Assembly (NCBI GenBank): GCA_018241685.1
Contig: JAFEDJ010000020.1
Location: forward strand, 1 to 64,000
Length of the DNA stretch: 64,000 nt
Source: Pseudomonadota bacterium
GTDB lineage: Bacteria; Pseudomonadota; Gammaproteobacteria; Burkholderiales; Rhodocyclaceae
Direction of reading: 5' to 3'
Part shown: one piece after another, positions 22,311 through 31,425 of the stretch
Layout of the letters: every line of letters starts with the position of its first letter
Position numbering within the stretch: position 1 is the stretch's first letter
Program-made: the position numbers and the translations under genes
The notes under the pieces: model-generated
Database searches by the model: none
Seen by the model: only the letters and a program-made list of their open reading frames with translations
Told to the model about the DNA's origin: nothing

Positions 22311-23257
22311 TGACCACGATCCTGCCCGTAGCGCCGATGCAGGCGCAGGTCTTCACGGCCCTGCGTACGGTGCTGCTCGGGCTTGTGGCGCCGCCATTCA
22401 GCGGCAAAGCCTCGATCGCCGGGACGGTCCTGACCATCACCAGCGTCACCGCCGGCGCGGTGGAGACCGGGATGGAGATGAGCGCCAACGGCCTCAACCC
22501 CGGAACGTTCGTGCAGGAGTTCATCACCGGCACCGGCGGCACCGGGACCTATAGGCTTTCCGAAGCGCCGCTGCAGGACCTGCCGGCCAACACCATCATC
22601 ACGGGTGGTTGCGATATCGTCCGAGGGCAGGTCAACCGCGTCGCCAGCCCCAATGCCCCGAATTACATGGTCTACTGGCCGGGAACGATGCGCCGGCTCT
22701 CGACCAACGTCGACAAGACCATCGATTCGAAATTCGCCGGGGCCATCGCCGACAACATCCTGACGGTCTCGCAAGTGGCGTGGGGGGACATCAAGGTCGG
22801 TGCCCGCGTCTTCGGCGTCGGCGTCGCCGCCGGCACCCGAATCGTTGCGCTTGGCACCGGCACCGGCGGGAACGGTACCTATCGCGTCGCGCCAGGCGGC
22901 CAGACCATCGCCGCCCAGACGCTATCGGCCGGCAACAAAAACATGGGCCAGTCCGTCGAGATGCGGATTCAGATCGATGTGCACGGTCCGTCCGCGTACC
23001 AGAACGCGATGCTGATCAGCACGATCTTTCGCGACGAAACCGGCGTCGCCGCTTTCGATGCGACCGGATACGACGTGACGCCGCTGCATGCCGACGATCC
23101 GCGGCAGATCGCCTTTACCAACGACCAACAGCAATTCGAGGAACGCTGGGTGGTCGACGCGTGTGTTCAAATAAATTCTGTGGTAAGCGTGCCGCAGCAG
23201 TTTGCCGACAGCGTCGTCGTGGGATTGATCCCGGTCGACGTGGTCTATCCACCCTGA
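22310..23257 (+). CDS. Phage tail-terminator-like protein with two inserted GTGG domains
   Basis: 315 residues. Residues 1-30 (PVAPMQAQVFTALRTVLLGL) and 208-315 (MGQSVEMRIQIDVHGPSAYQ, ISTIFRDE, DDPRQIAFTNDQQQFEERWV) look like the short protein that precedes DUF3383 sheaths in similar phages. Two domain copies (31-100 and 142-207) interrupt it, separated by a stretch with VASPNAPNYMVYWPGTMRRL that belongs to the host protein. Hence both insertions are nested at different sites in one protein. Confidence 0.65.
   Translation: MTTILPVAPMQAQVFTALRTVLLGLVAPPFSGKASIAGTVLTITSVTAGAVETGMEMSANGLNPGTFVQEFITGTGGTGTYRLSEAPLQDLPANTIITGGCDIVRGQVNRVASPNAPNYMVYWPGTMRRLSTNVDKTIDSKFAGAIADNILTVSQVAWGDIKVGARVFGVGVAAGTRIVALGTGTGGNGTYRVAPGGQTIAAQTLSAGNKNMGQSVEMRIQIDVHGPSAYQNAMLISTIFRDETGVAAFDATGYDVTPLHADDPRQIAFTNDQQQFEERWVVDACVQINSVVSVPQQFADSVVVGLIPVDVVYPP
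22400..22609 (+). repeat. Promiscuous GTGG domain, first copy in 22310 gene
   Basis: Residues 31-100, with [31 protein letters not shown]. It is slightly longer and more diverged than the other copies. Confidence 0.7.
22733..22930 (+). repeat. Promiscuous GTGG domain, second copy in 22310 gene
   Basis: Residues 142-207, with [46 protein letters not shown]. Confidence 0.7.
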
Positions 23258-23271
23258 CAGGAGACCCCGCG

Positions 23272-25011
23272 ATGTCGTCCATTCCGATGAAGCAAATCGT
23301 CAGCGTCATCCCCGGCGTTCTCTCTGCCGGCGGCAATGCGCTGGATATGCTCGGCCTGCTGCTCACCGACAGCAACCGCGCGCCATACGGCCAGGTCGTG
23401 TCCTTCGCCAGTGCCGACGATGTCGGCGACTACTTCGGCCCGAACTCGGCGGAAAAGGGGCTGGCGACGATCTACTTCAACGGATTCGTCAACGCCAATA
23501 TCCGGCCGGAAGCGATCCGATTCACTCAGTACCCGACGGCGGAAGTTCCGGGCTGGATGCGCGGCGGCAGCCTGCTCGGCATGACGCTGAACCAACTCAA
23601 GGCCCTCGCGGTCGGCACCATCACATTGGAGATCAACGGCCAAGACGCGGTGGCGGCCTCGGTTGATCTCTCCAGCGCGACGAGCTTCTCGAACGCTGCG
23701 ACCATCATCCAGACGGCCTTCGCTGCGACCACGGCATCCAGCACCGCCGGCACGATCAGCGGCACCACGCTGACGATCGGCGGCACCATCACGGGCGCAT
23801 TCGGCCCCGGCATGACGATCGCTGGCACCGGCATCACCGGCGCGCCGTACATCGTCGCCCAACTCACCGGACCCGACGGTGGCGCCGGCACCTACCAGAT
23901 CAGTTCCGCGCAGACCGTCGGCTCCCCGGTCACCATCACGGGCGGCATGTTCCCGACCGTCACCTACGACAGCATCTCGGGGGCGTTCAAATTCGCCACC
24001 AAGGTGGCCGGCGACGGGCAGTCTGTGTCCGTGGCCGCGGCGAGCACGCTCTCGACCAGCCTTAAGCTGACGGACACCACCGGTGCCGTGGCATCCCCGG
24101 GCGCCGATGCGGCGACCCCGGAAGCCTTCATGGACATGATCGTCGACCAGAATACGGATTGGGCGACGTTCATGACCACGTTCGATCCCGACAGCGTCGG
24201 GGTGAACGACAACAAGCTCGCATTCGCGAAGTGGACGAACGACGCCGGCAATGAATACGCCTATGTCTGCTGGGATACCGACGACTCCCCGGCCGTCAGC
24301 GACCCGGCCCCGACATCGCTCGGCGATCTCCTCGCCGCGCTGAACTACAGCGGCACCGTCGTGATCGGCAGCGACGTCGTGAACGAAGTGACGGCGTCGC
24401 ACGCGGCCTTCTTCTGCGGTGCGGCCGCATCGATCGACTTCACCCAACTTAACGGCCGCATCACCTTCGCGTTCAAGAAGCAGACCGGCATGGCCGACAC
24501 CTGCACCAGCGCGAGCGCGGCGCAGAACCTCATCGCGAACGGATACAATTTCTTCGGCGCCTACGCGACGCGTAACGACCTCTTCAAGTGGTTCTATCCC
24601 GGCTCGGTGTCCGGACCGTTCAAGTGGGCAGACAGCTACATCAACCAGATTTGGCTGAACAACCAACTGCAACTCGCGCTGGCGGTGCTGCTCGATCAGA
24701 CCAAGTCCATTCCCTACAACCGCGCCGGCTACGCGCTCATCACCGCAGCGGTGCAGGACCCGATCAACCAGGCCGTCCTCAACGGCGTCATCCGCCCCGG
24801 TGTCACACTCTCCGAGCAGCAGGCCGCCCTGGTGAACTCGGCGGCCGGCGTCCGGATCTCGGACGTCCTGCAGGAGCGTGGCTGGTATTTCCAGGTCCGC
24901 GACGCTCTCCCGCAGGTTCGTGCCGAGCGCGGCTCGCCACCCTGCACGCTCTGGTACATGGACGGCGGCAGCGTCCAGAAGATCAACCTCTTTAGCCAGC
25001 TCGTGCAGTAA
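23272..25011 (+). CDS. Contractile tail sheath protein (DUF3383-type)
   Basis: 579 residues, starting at the ATG after CAGGAGACC. Longer upstream readings in this frame run through other genes and are not credible. DUF3383 features are present: SIPMKQIVSVIPGVLSAGG near the start, YGQVVSFASADDVGDYFG, and a C-terminal part with LTDTTG, FGAYATRNDLFKWFYPG, KWADSYINQIWLNNQLQLAL and PPCTLWYMDGGSVQKI. Residues 157-225 are an inserted GTGG domain, probably on an exposed loop. The sheath surrounds the tube and contracts during DNA ejection, making this a myovirus. Confidence 0.88.
   Translation: MSSIPMKQIVSVIPGVLSAGGNALDMLGLLLTDSNRAPYGQVVSFASADDVGDYFGPNSAEKGLATIYFNGFVNANIRPEAIRFTQYPTAEVPGWMRGGSLLGMTLNQLKALAVGTITLEINGQDAVAASVDLSSATSFSNAATIIQTAFAATTASSTAGTISGTTLTIGGTITGAFGPGMTIAGTGITGAPYIVAQLTGPDGGAGTYQISSAQTVGSPVTITGGMFPTVTYDSISGAFKFATKVAGDGQSVSVAAASTLSTSLKLTDTTGAVASPGADAATPEAFMDMIVDQNTDWATFMTTFDPDSVGVNDNKLAFAKWTNDAGNEYAYVCWDTDDSPAVSDPAPTSLGDLLAALNYSGTVVIGSDVVNEVTASHAAFFCGAAASIDFTQLNGRITFAFKKQTGMADTCTSASAAQNLIANGYNFFGAYATRNDLFKWFYPGSVSGPFKWADSYINQIWLNNQLQLALAVLLDQTKSIPYNRAGYALITAAVQDPINQAVLNGVIRPGVTLSEQQAALVNSAAGVRISDVLQERGWYFQVRDALPQVRAERGSPPCTLWYMDGGSVQKINLFSQLVQ
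23740..23946 (+). repeat. Promiscuous GTGG domain, copy in tail sheath
   Basis: Residues 157-225 of the sheath: GTISGTTLTIGG, GTGITGAPYIVAQL, GGAGTYQISSAQTVGS. It sits in the first third of the sheath, away from the conserved C-terminal domain. Confidence 0.7.
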
Positions 25012-25046
25012 CCGCGCCGGCGCACCCCACGGGAGACTAGACGGTC

Positions 25047-25490
25047 ATGGACAAGAACATCACATCGGCCAATGCGATCTACATGCTGGGGGTCGCGGGG
25101 CTGTTCACCGCGCCGTTCCAACTGCAGAAGTTCTCGGCGGACAACATCTTCACCACCGACACGATCCAGTCGGCGGAGGCGGTGATGGGCGTCGATGGCT
25201 GGTTTACCGCCGGATTCGTCTATGTGCCGATCCCGCAGAGCATCGAACTTATGGCCGACTCCGAGTCGGCCGATATCTTCGATCAGTGGTGGGCTGCCAA
25301 TAAGCGTGGCACCACGGTGTTCTTCGCGAATGCCACGATCATGCTGCCGTCGATCCAGAAGCAGTACACCATGAGCCGCGGCGTCCTGACTGGATATGCG
25401 CCGATCCCGGATGCGTCGAAGACGCTGCGGGCGCGCCGCTTCGGCATCACATGGGGTGATATGTCGCCGGCGCCGCTGGCGCCGCTGTAA
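25047..25490 (+). CDS. Tail tube protein (DUF3277-type)
   Basis: 147 residues after GGGAGACTAG. It reads DKNITSANAIYMLGVAGLF, QLQKFSADNIF and FTAGFVYVPIPQSIELMADS, ending with TWGDMSP. This pattern matches the DUF3277 tube proteins that follow DUF3383 sheaths. It forms the inner tube through which DNA passes. Confidence 0.85.
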   Translation: MDKNITSANAIYMLGVAGLFTAPFQLQKFSADNIFTTDTIQSAEAVMGVDGWFTAGFVYVPIPQSIELMADSESADIFDQWWAANKRGTTVFFANATIMLPSIQKQYTMSRGVLTGYAPIPDASKTLRARRFGITWGDMSPAPLAPL

Positions 25491-25517
25491 TCACACGCGA
25501 GGGCTGGGGAGAGACCA

Positions 25518-26012
25518 ATGCTCAAGACACTCGACATCACGATCACGTTCAATAACCGCGACAACGGCGCCCGATTCCGCATTAAGGAAATGCCAGCGAT
25601 CCCAGCCGAACGGTGGGGGCGGCGGGCTATCTTTGCCATGCTCCAAGGTGGTTTCCCGTTGGAGAAGCTCAACGTCGATGCAGAAGCCGGTATGGCAGCC
25701 ATCGCTATGGTGCCACTCGAAGCGCTGGCGCGCATGGACCCGGAATTGGGCGACCCGCTCTTCGATGAAATGCTCCACACCTGCGTCAAGGCCCTGCGCA
25801 CAGACCAGAATATGGAGATGGACCTTCTGCCGAACGAGCCGCAGGAAATCGCGACATTGCTGTATCTCCGCGCCAAGGTGGTGGAGCTGCACACCGGTTT
25901 TTTTTGGGTCGACGATATCCTGAGTTCGATTCGAGGGTCCTTGAAGATGCCTCCGGCGGCCACGAAGGATACGCCGACTACATCAACACCCCGGCCTATC
26001 TCGGGAGGGTGA
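25518..26012 (+). CDS. Tail assembly chaperone, short form
   Basis: 164 residues, ending without a frameshift. It lies between tube and tape measure and shows the helical layout of such chaperones (IPAERWGRRAIFAMLQGG, PLFDEMLHTCVKAL, EIATLLYLRAKVVELHTGFF). It helps polymerise the tail around the tape measure. At 25898-25905 a T8 run allows a shift to the -1 frame, giving the longer product. The in-frame tail after the run is low-complexity (PPAATKDTPTTSTPRP), suggesting that only the part before the run matters. Confidence 0.8.
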   Translation: MLKTLDITITFNNRDNGARFRIKEMPAIPAERWGRRAIFAMLQGGFPLEKLNVDAEAGMAAIAMVPLEALARMDPELGDPLFDEMLHTCVKALRTDQNMEMDLLPNEPQEIATLLYLRAKVVELHTGFFWVDDILSSIRGSLKMPPAATKDTPTTSTPRPISGG

Positions 26013-26161
26013 TCTCGTCAGGCCGGGCGACGCTTCATGAGCTATCCTCGGTTTATTCAGTCGAGGATGCTTACGACCTGCTAGAGATCGTCATGGTCGA
26101 TGCGTACAACCAGGCCGTCGCATCCAAGAAGGCAGCGGAGAAGGCCAAGAAGCAGGGGTAG
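25518..26161 (+). CDS. Tail assembly chaperone, -1 frameshift form
   Basis: Slippage by -1 on the T8 run (25898-25905, codons TTT TTT) would continue from GFF into LGRRYPEFDSRVLEDASG, ending in a helical domain (TLHELSSVYSVEDAYDLLEI, VDAYNQAVASKKAAEK) at 26161. The downstream frame starts immediately at the slippery site, has no start of its own, and ends four bases before the tape measure. This is the arrangement of gpG/gpGT-type chaperones in many tailed phages. Transcriptional slippage on T8 is an alternative mechanism. Confidence 0.78.
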
Positions 26162-26164
26162 GCG

Positions 26165-27805
26165 ATGAACGTCGACGAGTTCGTCGTACAACTTGGCCTC
26201 GATCCCTCGGAACTGACCGAGCAGCAGCGCAATGTCCTCCGCGCCATAGCGCAGCTCAAGACTGACGCTGCCAAAGACGCGAAAAAGGTCGAGAACCAAT
26301 TCGCCAAGACTGCCGATGCCGTAGAGGCGGCCGGCAGGCGCATGGTCAATGTCATCGGCCTTCTGGTCGGGACCACATCGGCCATAGATTTCGGTAAAAA
26401 GGCCGTCGAGGACGTCCGACAACTCGGCATCATGGCCGATCTGATCGGCGTCAATGTTCGAGAGCTTTCGGCATTCGGCAGAACATTTGAACGTCTCGGC
26501 GGTTCTGCCGAAGGGGTGTTTTCAACTCTCTCGGCGATGGATCGAGAGATCAAGAGCATGGAGGCCAATCTCACGGCCCCCGGCGATTCCAAGCTTCTCG
26601 ACGTCGTCAGGCAACTGAATGCGCTCGGCGCCAGCATCAGAACGCACAATGAAGACGGAACGTGGCGGAAGCCAACCGAGCTTCTGACCGAGATCGCTGA
26701 GGCGACACCAAAACTCAAGGCCGTTGAAGATCGAGTTAAGGGCATCCTGCGGCAGTTGCCGGGGATGAATGATGAGACCCTTGCGGTCATGCTGCGCAGC
26801 GCGGCGGCGCTGAGACAGCAGATCGAGAAGCAACACGAGATCCTGTCGGTCAGCAACGACAACCGCCAAGCTATCGATGCCCTGCGGACAAAATGGACGG
26901 AGGTATCGCAGAGCGCCGAACAGGTCGGCGTCAGCATCATGACCACGGTGGCGAAACCGCTGACCCTCACGCTCGATGCGATATCGAAATTTCTCAAGTA
27001 CTACCAAAGCCTGCCGTTCATAAACCAAATAGCCTCATTGGTTTCGCCATTGTCGACGGCTGCTGGATTTGCGACGAGGTCCGCCATGCAGGCGGCCGGG
27101 ATCAGTCCCGCTCCGCAATCAACAGCATCAGGCGGGTTGTGGGGTACAGGGGGGTCTGGGGCTGGCAATCAAACCGGACAGGCAACGCAACCGAACGACA
27201 AAAGCACCCCACCTACCGACATCCTGAACAAGGCCCAAGAAGTGGCCCTACGCGGCGGCCCGGAGGCCGTGGATGCGTTTATGCGGCAGCAGGGCTACCC
27301 CAAGTCAGGGCAGTGGTGCGGACAGTTTGCAGCGTCTGTGGTGAAGGCTGCGGGTGGCACCCCGCCGGCCAATCCAGCGATCGCGTCGAACTGGCGGAAC
27401 TTCGGATATCCAGTCACGGACCCGCAGCCGGGAGACATCGCGGTACGCAAGGGGGCGCCGACTGGTCGCACCGGTAGCCATGTCACGATTGTCGAAAAAT
27501 TCGACCCGAAGACCGGGCGCTTCATCGGGCTTGGTGGAAACCAAAGGGGTGGATTCCAGAGCCGGTTCCTCGCCGACACTTACGAATTTAGGCGCAGCTC
27601 TGATCCTTGGACGCAGGGGGTTAAGCCGATGCTCTATCCCGGCATGGTGACCGGTGGAAGAGCCAATGTCATAACGAACAATAGGAACTCCACGCGCGTG
27701 GAGATTGGGACCGTTCAGGTCACAACACAGTCCGAAACGCCGTCAGGGATGGCCGGTGATATCCGGAGCGCCCTGCAGGCCGAACAGAAGGCCGCGCCCC
27801 GATGA
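26165..27805 (+). CDS. Tape-measure-like protein with C-terminal Cys/His (CHAP-like) peptidase
   Basis: 546 residues. The N-terminal 330 residues are helical, including DLIGVNVRELSAFGRTFERL, the pattern of short tape measures. After a serine-glycine-rich linker the C-terminus has GQWCGQFAASVVKAAGG (Cys near residue 380), GDIAVRKGA, GSHVTIVE (His) and FIGLGGNQ. These give the Cys-His-Asn set of TIGR02594/CHAP-type amidases that cut peptidoglycan peptides. It would open the cell wall as the tail penetrates. The next gene starts inside its stop (ATGA) and is related over the N-terminal part. Confidence 0.78.
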   Translation: MNVDEFVVQLGLDPSELTEQQRNVLRAIAQLKTDAAKDAKKVENQFAKTADAVEAAGRRMVNVIGLLVGTTSAIDFGKKAVEDVRQLGIMADLIGVNVRELSAFGRTFERLGGSAEGVFSTLSAMDREIKSMEANLTAPGDSKLLDVVRQLNALGASIRTHNEDGTWRKPTELLTEIAEATPKLKAVEDRVKGILRQLPGMNDETLAVMLRSAAALRQQIEKQHEILSVSNDNRQAIDALRTKWTEVSQSAEQVGVSIMTTVAKPLTLTLDAISKFLKYYQSLPFINQIASLVSPLSTAAGFATRSAMQAAGISPAPQSTASGGLWGTGGSGAGNQTGQATQPNDKSTPPTDILNKAQEVALRGGPEAVDAFMRQQGYPKSGQWCGQFAASVVKAAGGTPPANPAIASNWRNFGYPVTDPQPGDIAVRKGAPTGRTGSHVTIVEKFDPKTGRFIGLGGNQRGGFQSRFLADTYEFRRSSDPWTQGVKPMLYPGMVTGGRANVITNNRNSTRVEIGTVQVTTQSETPSGMAGDIRSALQAEQKAAPR

Positions 27806-29517
27806 CGAAGGTCATTGACCACATCATCATCGAACTGGAGATGGACCCGACCAAGTTCACGGCCGGGCAGAAGAAAGCCGCGCAGGCATTCCTCAATATT
27901 GCGACCGGTGCCGAAGAGGCTGGAAAGAAGGTCCAGCAGCCCCTCGATAATATGGGCAAGATTTTGGACGGCCTCGGTCAGAAAATCACAAGTCTGACCG
28001 CCGGATTCCTCTCATTCGAGACTGTGCGCAAGGGTGTTGATCTCGCGCAACGTCTCACTGAGACGAATGTCGCCCTTGGGAATCTCTCTCGCGTCACCGG
28101 CATCTCAGTCCGAGAACTCTCTCTGCTTGAGGGAACGGCAGAGCGTGCCGGTGGTAGCGGCAAGAAGATGCTGGCCAGCATCGCGGGGGTCCAGAGACAA
28201 CTCCAGGACTATTCGATCGGTGGTGGTCTGGCGAAGATTCAGACCGTGATAGCTGCGCTTACCAAAGCCGGTGCGCATATCGATAACACCCCGTCGCGCC
28301 TCCAAGAAATCAAGGCAACGGGGCTGATCCGAGAACTCGTCGGATGGATGGAGAAGCTCAACGTCCCACACGACAACCGTGTGCAATTTCTCCGCAACAT
28401 CGGCATGGACGACGACAGCATCGCCGTGTTCGACCGCGGGTTGGCTAACTTCGACAAGATGTACGAGGCACAGAAGAATATCCTCCAAATCACAGAGGAT
28501 GATATTCAGGCGGCCTACGACCTCAATGCGGCATGGAAGGAACTGACGCAGACCGGCACCGCGCTGGGTTACGCCATCATGACGTACATGGCCGAACCTC
28601 TGATCAAGGTCATGAAAACACTCTCTGGTGTCGATAGCCGACAAAAGGCCAGAGACGATATCCAGACTAAGGAGGGACCATATTGGGATGCGCTGAGAAG
28701 CCGCCTCGGCATCCAGAAGCAGGATAAGCCCGGGGGATACGTCCCGCCAAAAGCCCCGCCATCACCGTCGTCCTCGTCGCCCGCGCCGGGAGGGAGATAC
28801 AAGGTCGATACCGGAAACCCGTCTACGACGGCGCCGGCCGGCGTTGGCATGACCCAGCAGCAATGGGACGCGTACCGGCAGGCTATTGCGAACCGAGAAA
28901 GCTCGGGCGGCAACTACAGCCTCAAGGGCGGCGCCGGAAACATGTACGACGGTGCATACCAGATGGGGCAGGATGCGCGGTCGGATGCTGCGAAGAGCCT
29001 CCGCGAGATGCCAGTATCTCGCGAACGATTCCGGGGCGATCCGTCGATGCAGGAGAGGTACATGGCGGAGTTCACCCGCCAGAACCATCAGGCCCTGATG
29101 AAGAATCCCCGATACGCGGCGCTGTCCTTCGAGGAGAAGATGAAAATTCTCGCCTACGCGCACAATCAGGGTGCCGGGGGGGCGGCCGAATATCTGCGCA
29201 CCGGTGTGGCGAAGCGAGATGGATTCGGCACCTTGGGGACGGCATTCTCGGGAGACGTCGGTGCCGCGCTCAAAAACACAGCGCCAGCGGCGATACCGTG
29301 GATGAGCAACCCCAAGCTCCTTCGGGCGCCGCGATATAATCAGCAGGGGACGGCGACGACGAATGACTATTCGACGGCTGAAACCGTGGTCCATTCGATG
29401 ATCTTCAACGACAACAAGAAGCCCATCACAGATGATGCTTATGGCCTCGCCACGGATGCTGTACCAACGCTGGACAACAAGATGCAGGTCATCCGCTCCA
29501 CCGAAGGCCCAAACTGA
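27802..29517 (+). CDS. Second tape-measure-like protein with lysozyme/transglycosylase-like domain
   Basis: 571 residues. Residues 80-130 (NLSRVTGISVRELSLLEGT, ERAGG) align with the protein just upstream (VRELSAFGRTFERLGG), so the two are likely paralogues from a tandem duplication. The C-terminal domain differs: YRQAIANRESSGGNYS, MYDGAYQMGQDA, KMKILAYAHNQGAGGAAEYL. This is a lysozyme-like or lytic transglycosylase fold with Glu in NRESSG as the probable catalytic residue. Together the pair would supply both a peptidase and a glycan-cleaving activity on the tail. Confidence 0.72.
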   Translation: MTKVIDHIIIELEMDPTKFTAGQKKAAQAFLNIATGAEEAGKKVQQPLDNMGKILDGLGQKITSLTAGFLSFETVRKGVDLAQRLTETNVALGNLSRVTGISVRELSLLEGTAERAGGSGKKMLASIAGVQRQLQDYSIGGGLAKIQTVIAALTKAGAHIDNTPSRLQEIKATGLIRELVGWMEKLNVPHDNRVQFLRNIGMDDDSIAVFDRGLANFDKMYEAQKNILQITEDDIQAAYDLNAAWKELTQTGTALGYAIMTYMAEPLIKVMKTLSGVDSRQKARDDIQTKEGPYWDALRSRLGIQKQDKPGGYVPPKAPPSPSSSSPAPGGRYKVDTGNPSTTAPAGVGMTQQQWDAYRQAIANRESSGGNYSLKGGAGNMYDGAYQMGQDARSDAAKSLREMPVSRERFRGDPSMQERYMAEFTRQNHQALMKNPRYAALSFEEKMKILAYAHNQGAGGAAEYLRTGVAKRDGFGTLGTAFSGDVGAALKNTAPAAIPWMSNPKLLRAPRYNQQGTATTNDYSTAETVVHSMIFNDNKKPITDDAYGLATDAVPTLDNKMQVIRSTEGPN

Positions 29518-30212
29518 TGCCCACCATCAACATCCCCGGAGTGCCGGCGCTGCTCAATGCAGTCCCCGGATTTAATCAGGTCACGACATTCCTGCGTGGT
29601 GATCTTGTCCCGTCCGTCGGCGGGAAGAAACCGCAATGGGGGGTTTACAAGGGCGGAAAGCCGGTCGTCGTCTTCGAGACATTCGTCAGCATCGACTACA
29701 AGCAGGGGTGGGCGATTTCGGATTTCCCGCTCGAGCCGGGAGCATTCGAGAGCTACGACAAAGTCGAGTTGCCGTTTGATGCCAGGGTGAGGTTCGCCGC
29801 CGGCGGCGAGGAGGGCAACCGCATCGCGCTCCTCCAATCGATCAAAGCCGCGGCACCGACGCTGGACCTCTACACCATTGTCACGCCGGAGGTCGTCTAT
29901 CCCAGCGTGAACATCCAGCACTACAACTACCGTCGGACGGCCGCGAACGGCGTCGGCCTGCTTCAGGTCGAGGTCTGGTTTTTGGAGATCAGAGTCACGA
30001 CGAAGCAGGCCGGCACAAGGGACGGGCAAGTCGCCCCCGGAACGCCAGCGTCAACGGCCGCATTTAACGGCACCAATGCAGCGACGCCGATCCAATATTC
30101 CAGCCTTCCCGGCGGAATGTCGGCGTACAACGCCGGATTTGTGCAATCCGGTCTGCCGAATGTTTCGCAAGGCATCCCCTCACCATTCGCAACAGCGGGG
30201 GTTTTGAAATGA
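29517..30212 (+). CDS. Baseplate distal-tail-like protein
   Basis: 231 residues whose ATG overlaps the previous stop. PTINIPGVPALLNAVPGF opens the protein, followed by KKPQWGVYKGGKPV, the Dit-like stretch FETFVSIDYKQGWAISDFPL and LDLYTIVTPEVVYPSVNI. Proteins of this type follow the tape measure in Pam3-like and Mu-like baseplates and form the ring between tube and hub. The last 60 residues are polar. Assigned by pattern and position. Confidence 0.7.
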   Translation: MPTINIPGVPALLNAVPGFNQVTTFLRGDLVPSVGGKKPQWGVYKGGKPVVVFETFVSIDYKQGWAISDFPLEPGAFESYDKVELPFDARVRFAAGGEEGNRIALLQSIKAAAPTLDLYTIVTPEVVYPSVNIQHYNYRRTAANGVGLLQVEVWFLEIRVTTKQAGTRDGQVAPGTPASTAAFNGTNAATPIQYSSLPGGMSAYNAGFVQSGLPNVSQGIPSPFATAGVLK

Positions 30213-30526
30213 TGATCGTCCCGCTGCAGCCGATCCCGGCGCAAGTCCTCTACACCATGCTCAAAAACCAGCTCACGAAGCTGCGGGTGTATCAGAAGCC
30301 GACGGCCATTTTTATCGACGTCTACGTCAATGACGTGATCATCATCGGTGGTGTGATCTGCCAGAACAAAAACCGCATCGTCAGATCGAAGTATCTCGGA
30401 TACATCGGCGATCTGGCGTTCTTCGACACGCAAGGAAATTCTGACCCTGAATGGGAAGGTCTCGGCAGTCGATACTTGCTGGGATATTTCGACGAGGGTG
30501 AAGTCGAAACGGTGGGCATCACCTGA
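30209..30526 (+). CDS. Baseplate plug protein (Pam3 gp18-like)
   Basis: 105 residues, overlapping both neighbours. VPLQPIPAQVLYTMLKNQ, KLRVYQKPTAIFIDVYVND, IIIGGVICQNKNRIVRS, YLGYIGDLAFFDTQG and GLGSRYLLGYF match the small baseplate plug family described in cyanophage Pam3 and common in short-baseplate myoviruses. It seals the tube before contraction. High confidence from several matching blocks. Confidence 0.82.
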   Translation: MMIVPLQPIPAQVLYTMLKNQLTKLRVYQKPTAIFIDVYVNDVIIIGGVICQNKNRIVRSKYLGYIGDLAFFDTQGNSDPEWEGLGSRYLLGYFDEGEVETVGIT

Positions 30527-31425
30527 TGTCGTTCGTTCATCGCAAGATCAGGGTGTCCTTCGGCCTCGGCCAAGGGCAAACCGGAGAGTCCGGCACCAAT
30601 ACGGTGACGGTGGAGGATAAGCGCGTGTCATGCCGCGTCGTTGCTGCCGGCACGGACCAGATGGTGTGCAGTCTCCAACTCTACGGCCTGACGAAAAGTC
30701 TGATGAATCAACTCGCCAATGTCGGCGCGCAAGCAGGGAATCTCAAAAAGAACACCGTGCTCGTCGAGGCCGGAGATTCCGAGAACGGCATGAATGTCGT
30801 ATTCCAGGGCGACATCATCTACTCGTGGCCAGATTTCCAGTCGGCCCCCCAAGTTGTTCATCGCATCGAGGCTAAGATGGGGGCATTCACCGGCGTGAAA
30901 CCGGCTGATCCGACATCTTTCGATGGCGATGTTAAGATCGAAACGGTCATCAAGACCATCGCTGGAAAGATGGGAATGATCCCGCAGATCAACGGAAACC
31001 TCGGCACCATCTCGAATCCGTATTTCTACGGAGCAGCAATGGCGCAGATGAAGGCCCTCGCCTCGGCTGGTCGATTCGCTTGGGTTGCCGATAATCAGAA
31101 CATCCTCGCGGCGTGGCCCTTCAATTCGTCGCGCGGTGCCGGAACGGCCGGAGGCGGGAATGCCGGAGGATCGAATCTGATCTCCAAGGACACGGGCATG
31201 GTCGGATCGCCGATCGGCACCCCGACCGGCGTTCTGGTCAAACAGATTTTCTCAAAGCCGAAGACGTGGGGGACATCGATCTCGATCCAGAGTGAGAACA
31301 TCCCGGAGGCCAACGGATCGTACACCATAAACCGCGTCGACTATTCTCTCGAATCGGAGATGCCGAAGGGGGAATGGTTCAACACCTTCGACTGCTACAA
31401 AAAGAACGGCGGAGGCGGCGGATGA
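30526..31425 (+). CDS. Baseplate hub protein
   Basis: 299 residues; start overlaps the previous stop by one base. FVHRKIRVSFGLGQG, CRVVAAGTDQMVCSLQLYGL, IKTIAGKMGMIPQINGNLG and TWGTSISIQSENIPEANGSY fit gp44/gp27-like hub proteins in phages with plug and gp138-type spike neighbours. It forms the trimeric hub that carries the spike. The glycine-rich C-terminus is encoded by GGCGGAGGCGG just before the next ATG. Confidence 0.75.
   Translation: MSFVHRKIRVSFGLGQGQTGESGTNTVTVEDKRVSCRVVAAGTDQMVCSLQLYGLTKSLMNQLANVGAQAGNLKKNTVLVEAGDSENGMNVVFQGDIIYSWPDFQSAPQVVHRIEAKMGAFTGVKPADPTSFDGDVKIETVIKTIAGKMGMIPQINGNLGTISNPYFYGAAMAQMKALASAGRFAWVADNQNILAAWPFNSSRGAGTAGGGNAGGSNLISKDTGMVGSPIGTPTGVLVKQIFSKPKTWGTSISIQSENIPEANGSYTINRVDYSLESEMPKGEWFNTFDCYKKNGGGGG

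Noticed and set aside
23245-24672. 475-codon antisense frame opposite the sheath gene
   Set aside because: Composition is that of a mirrored G+C-rich gene, with no recognisable domains.
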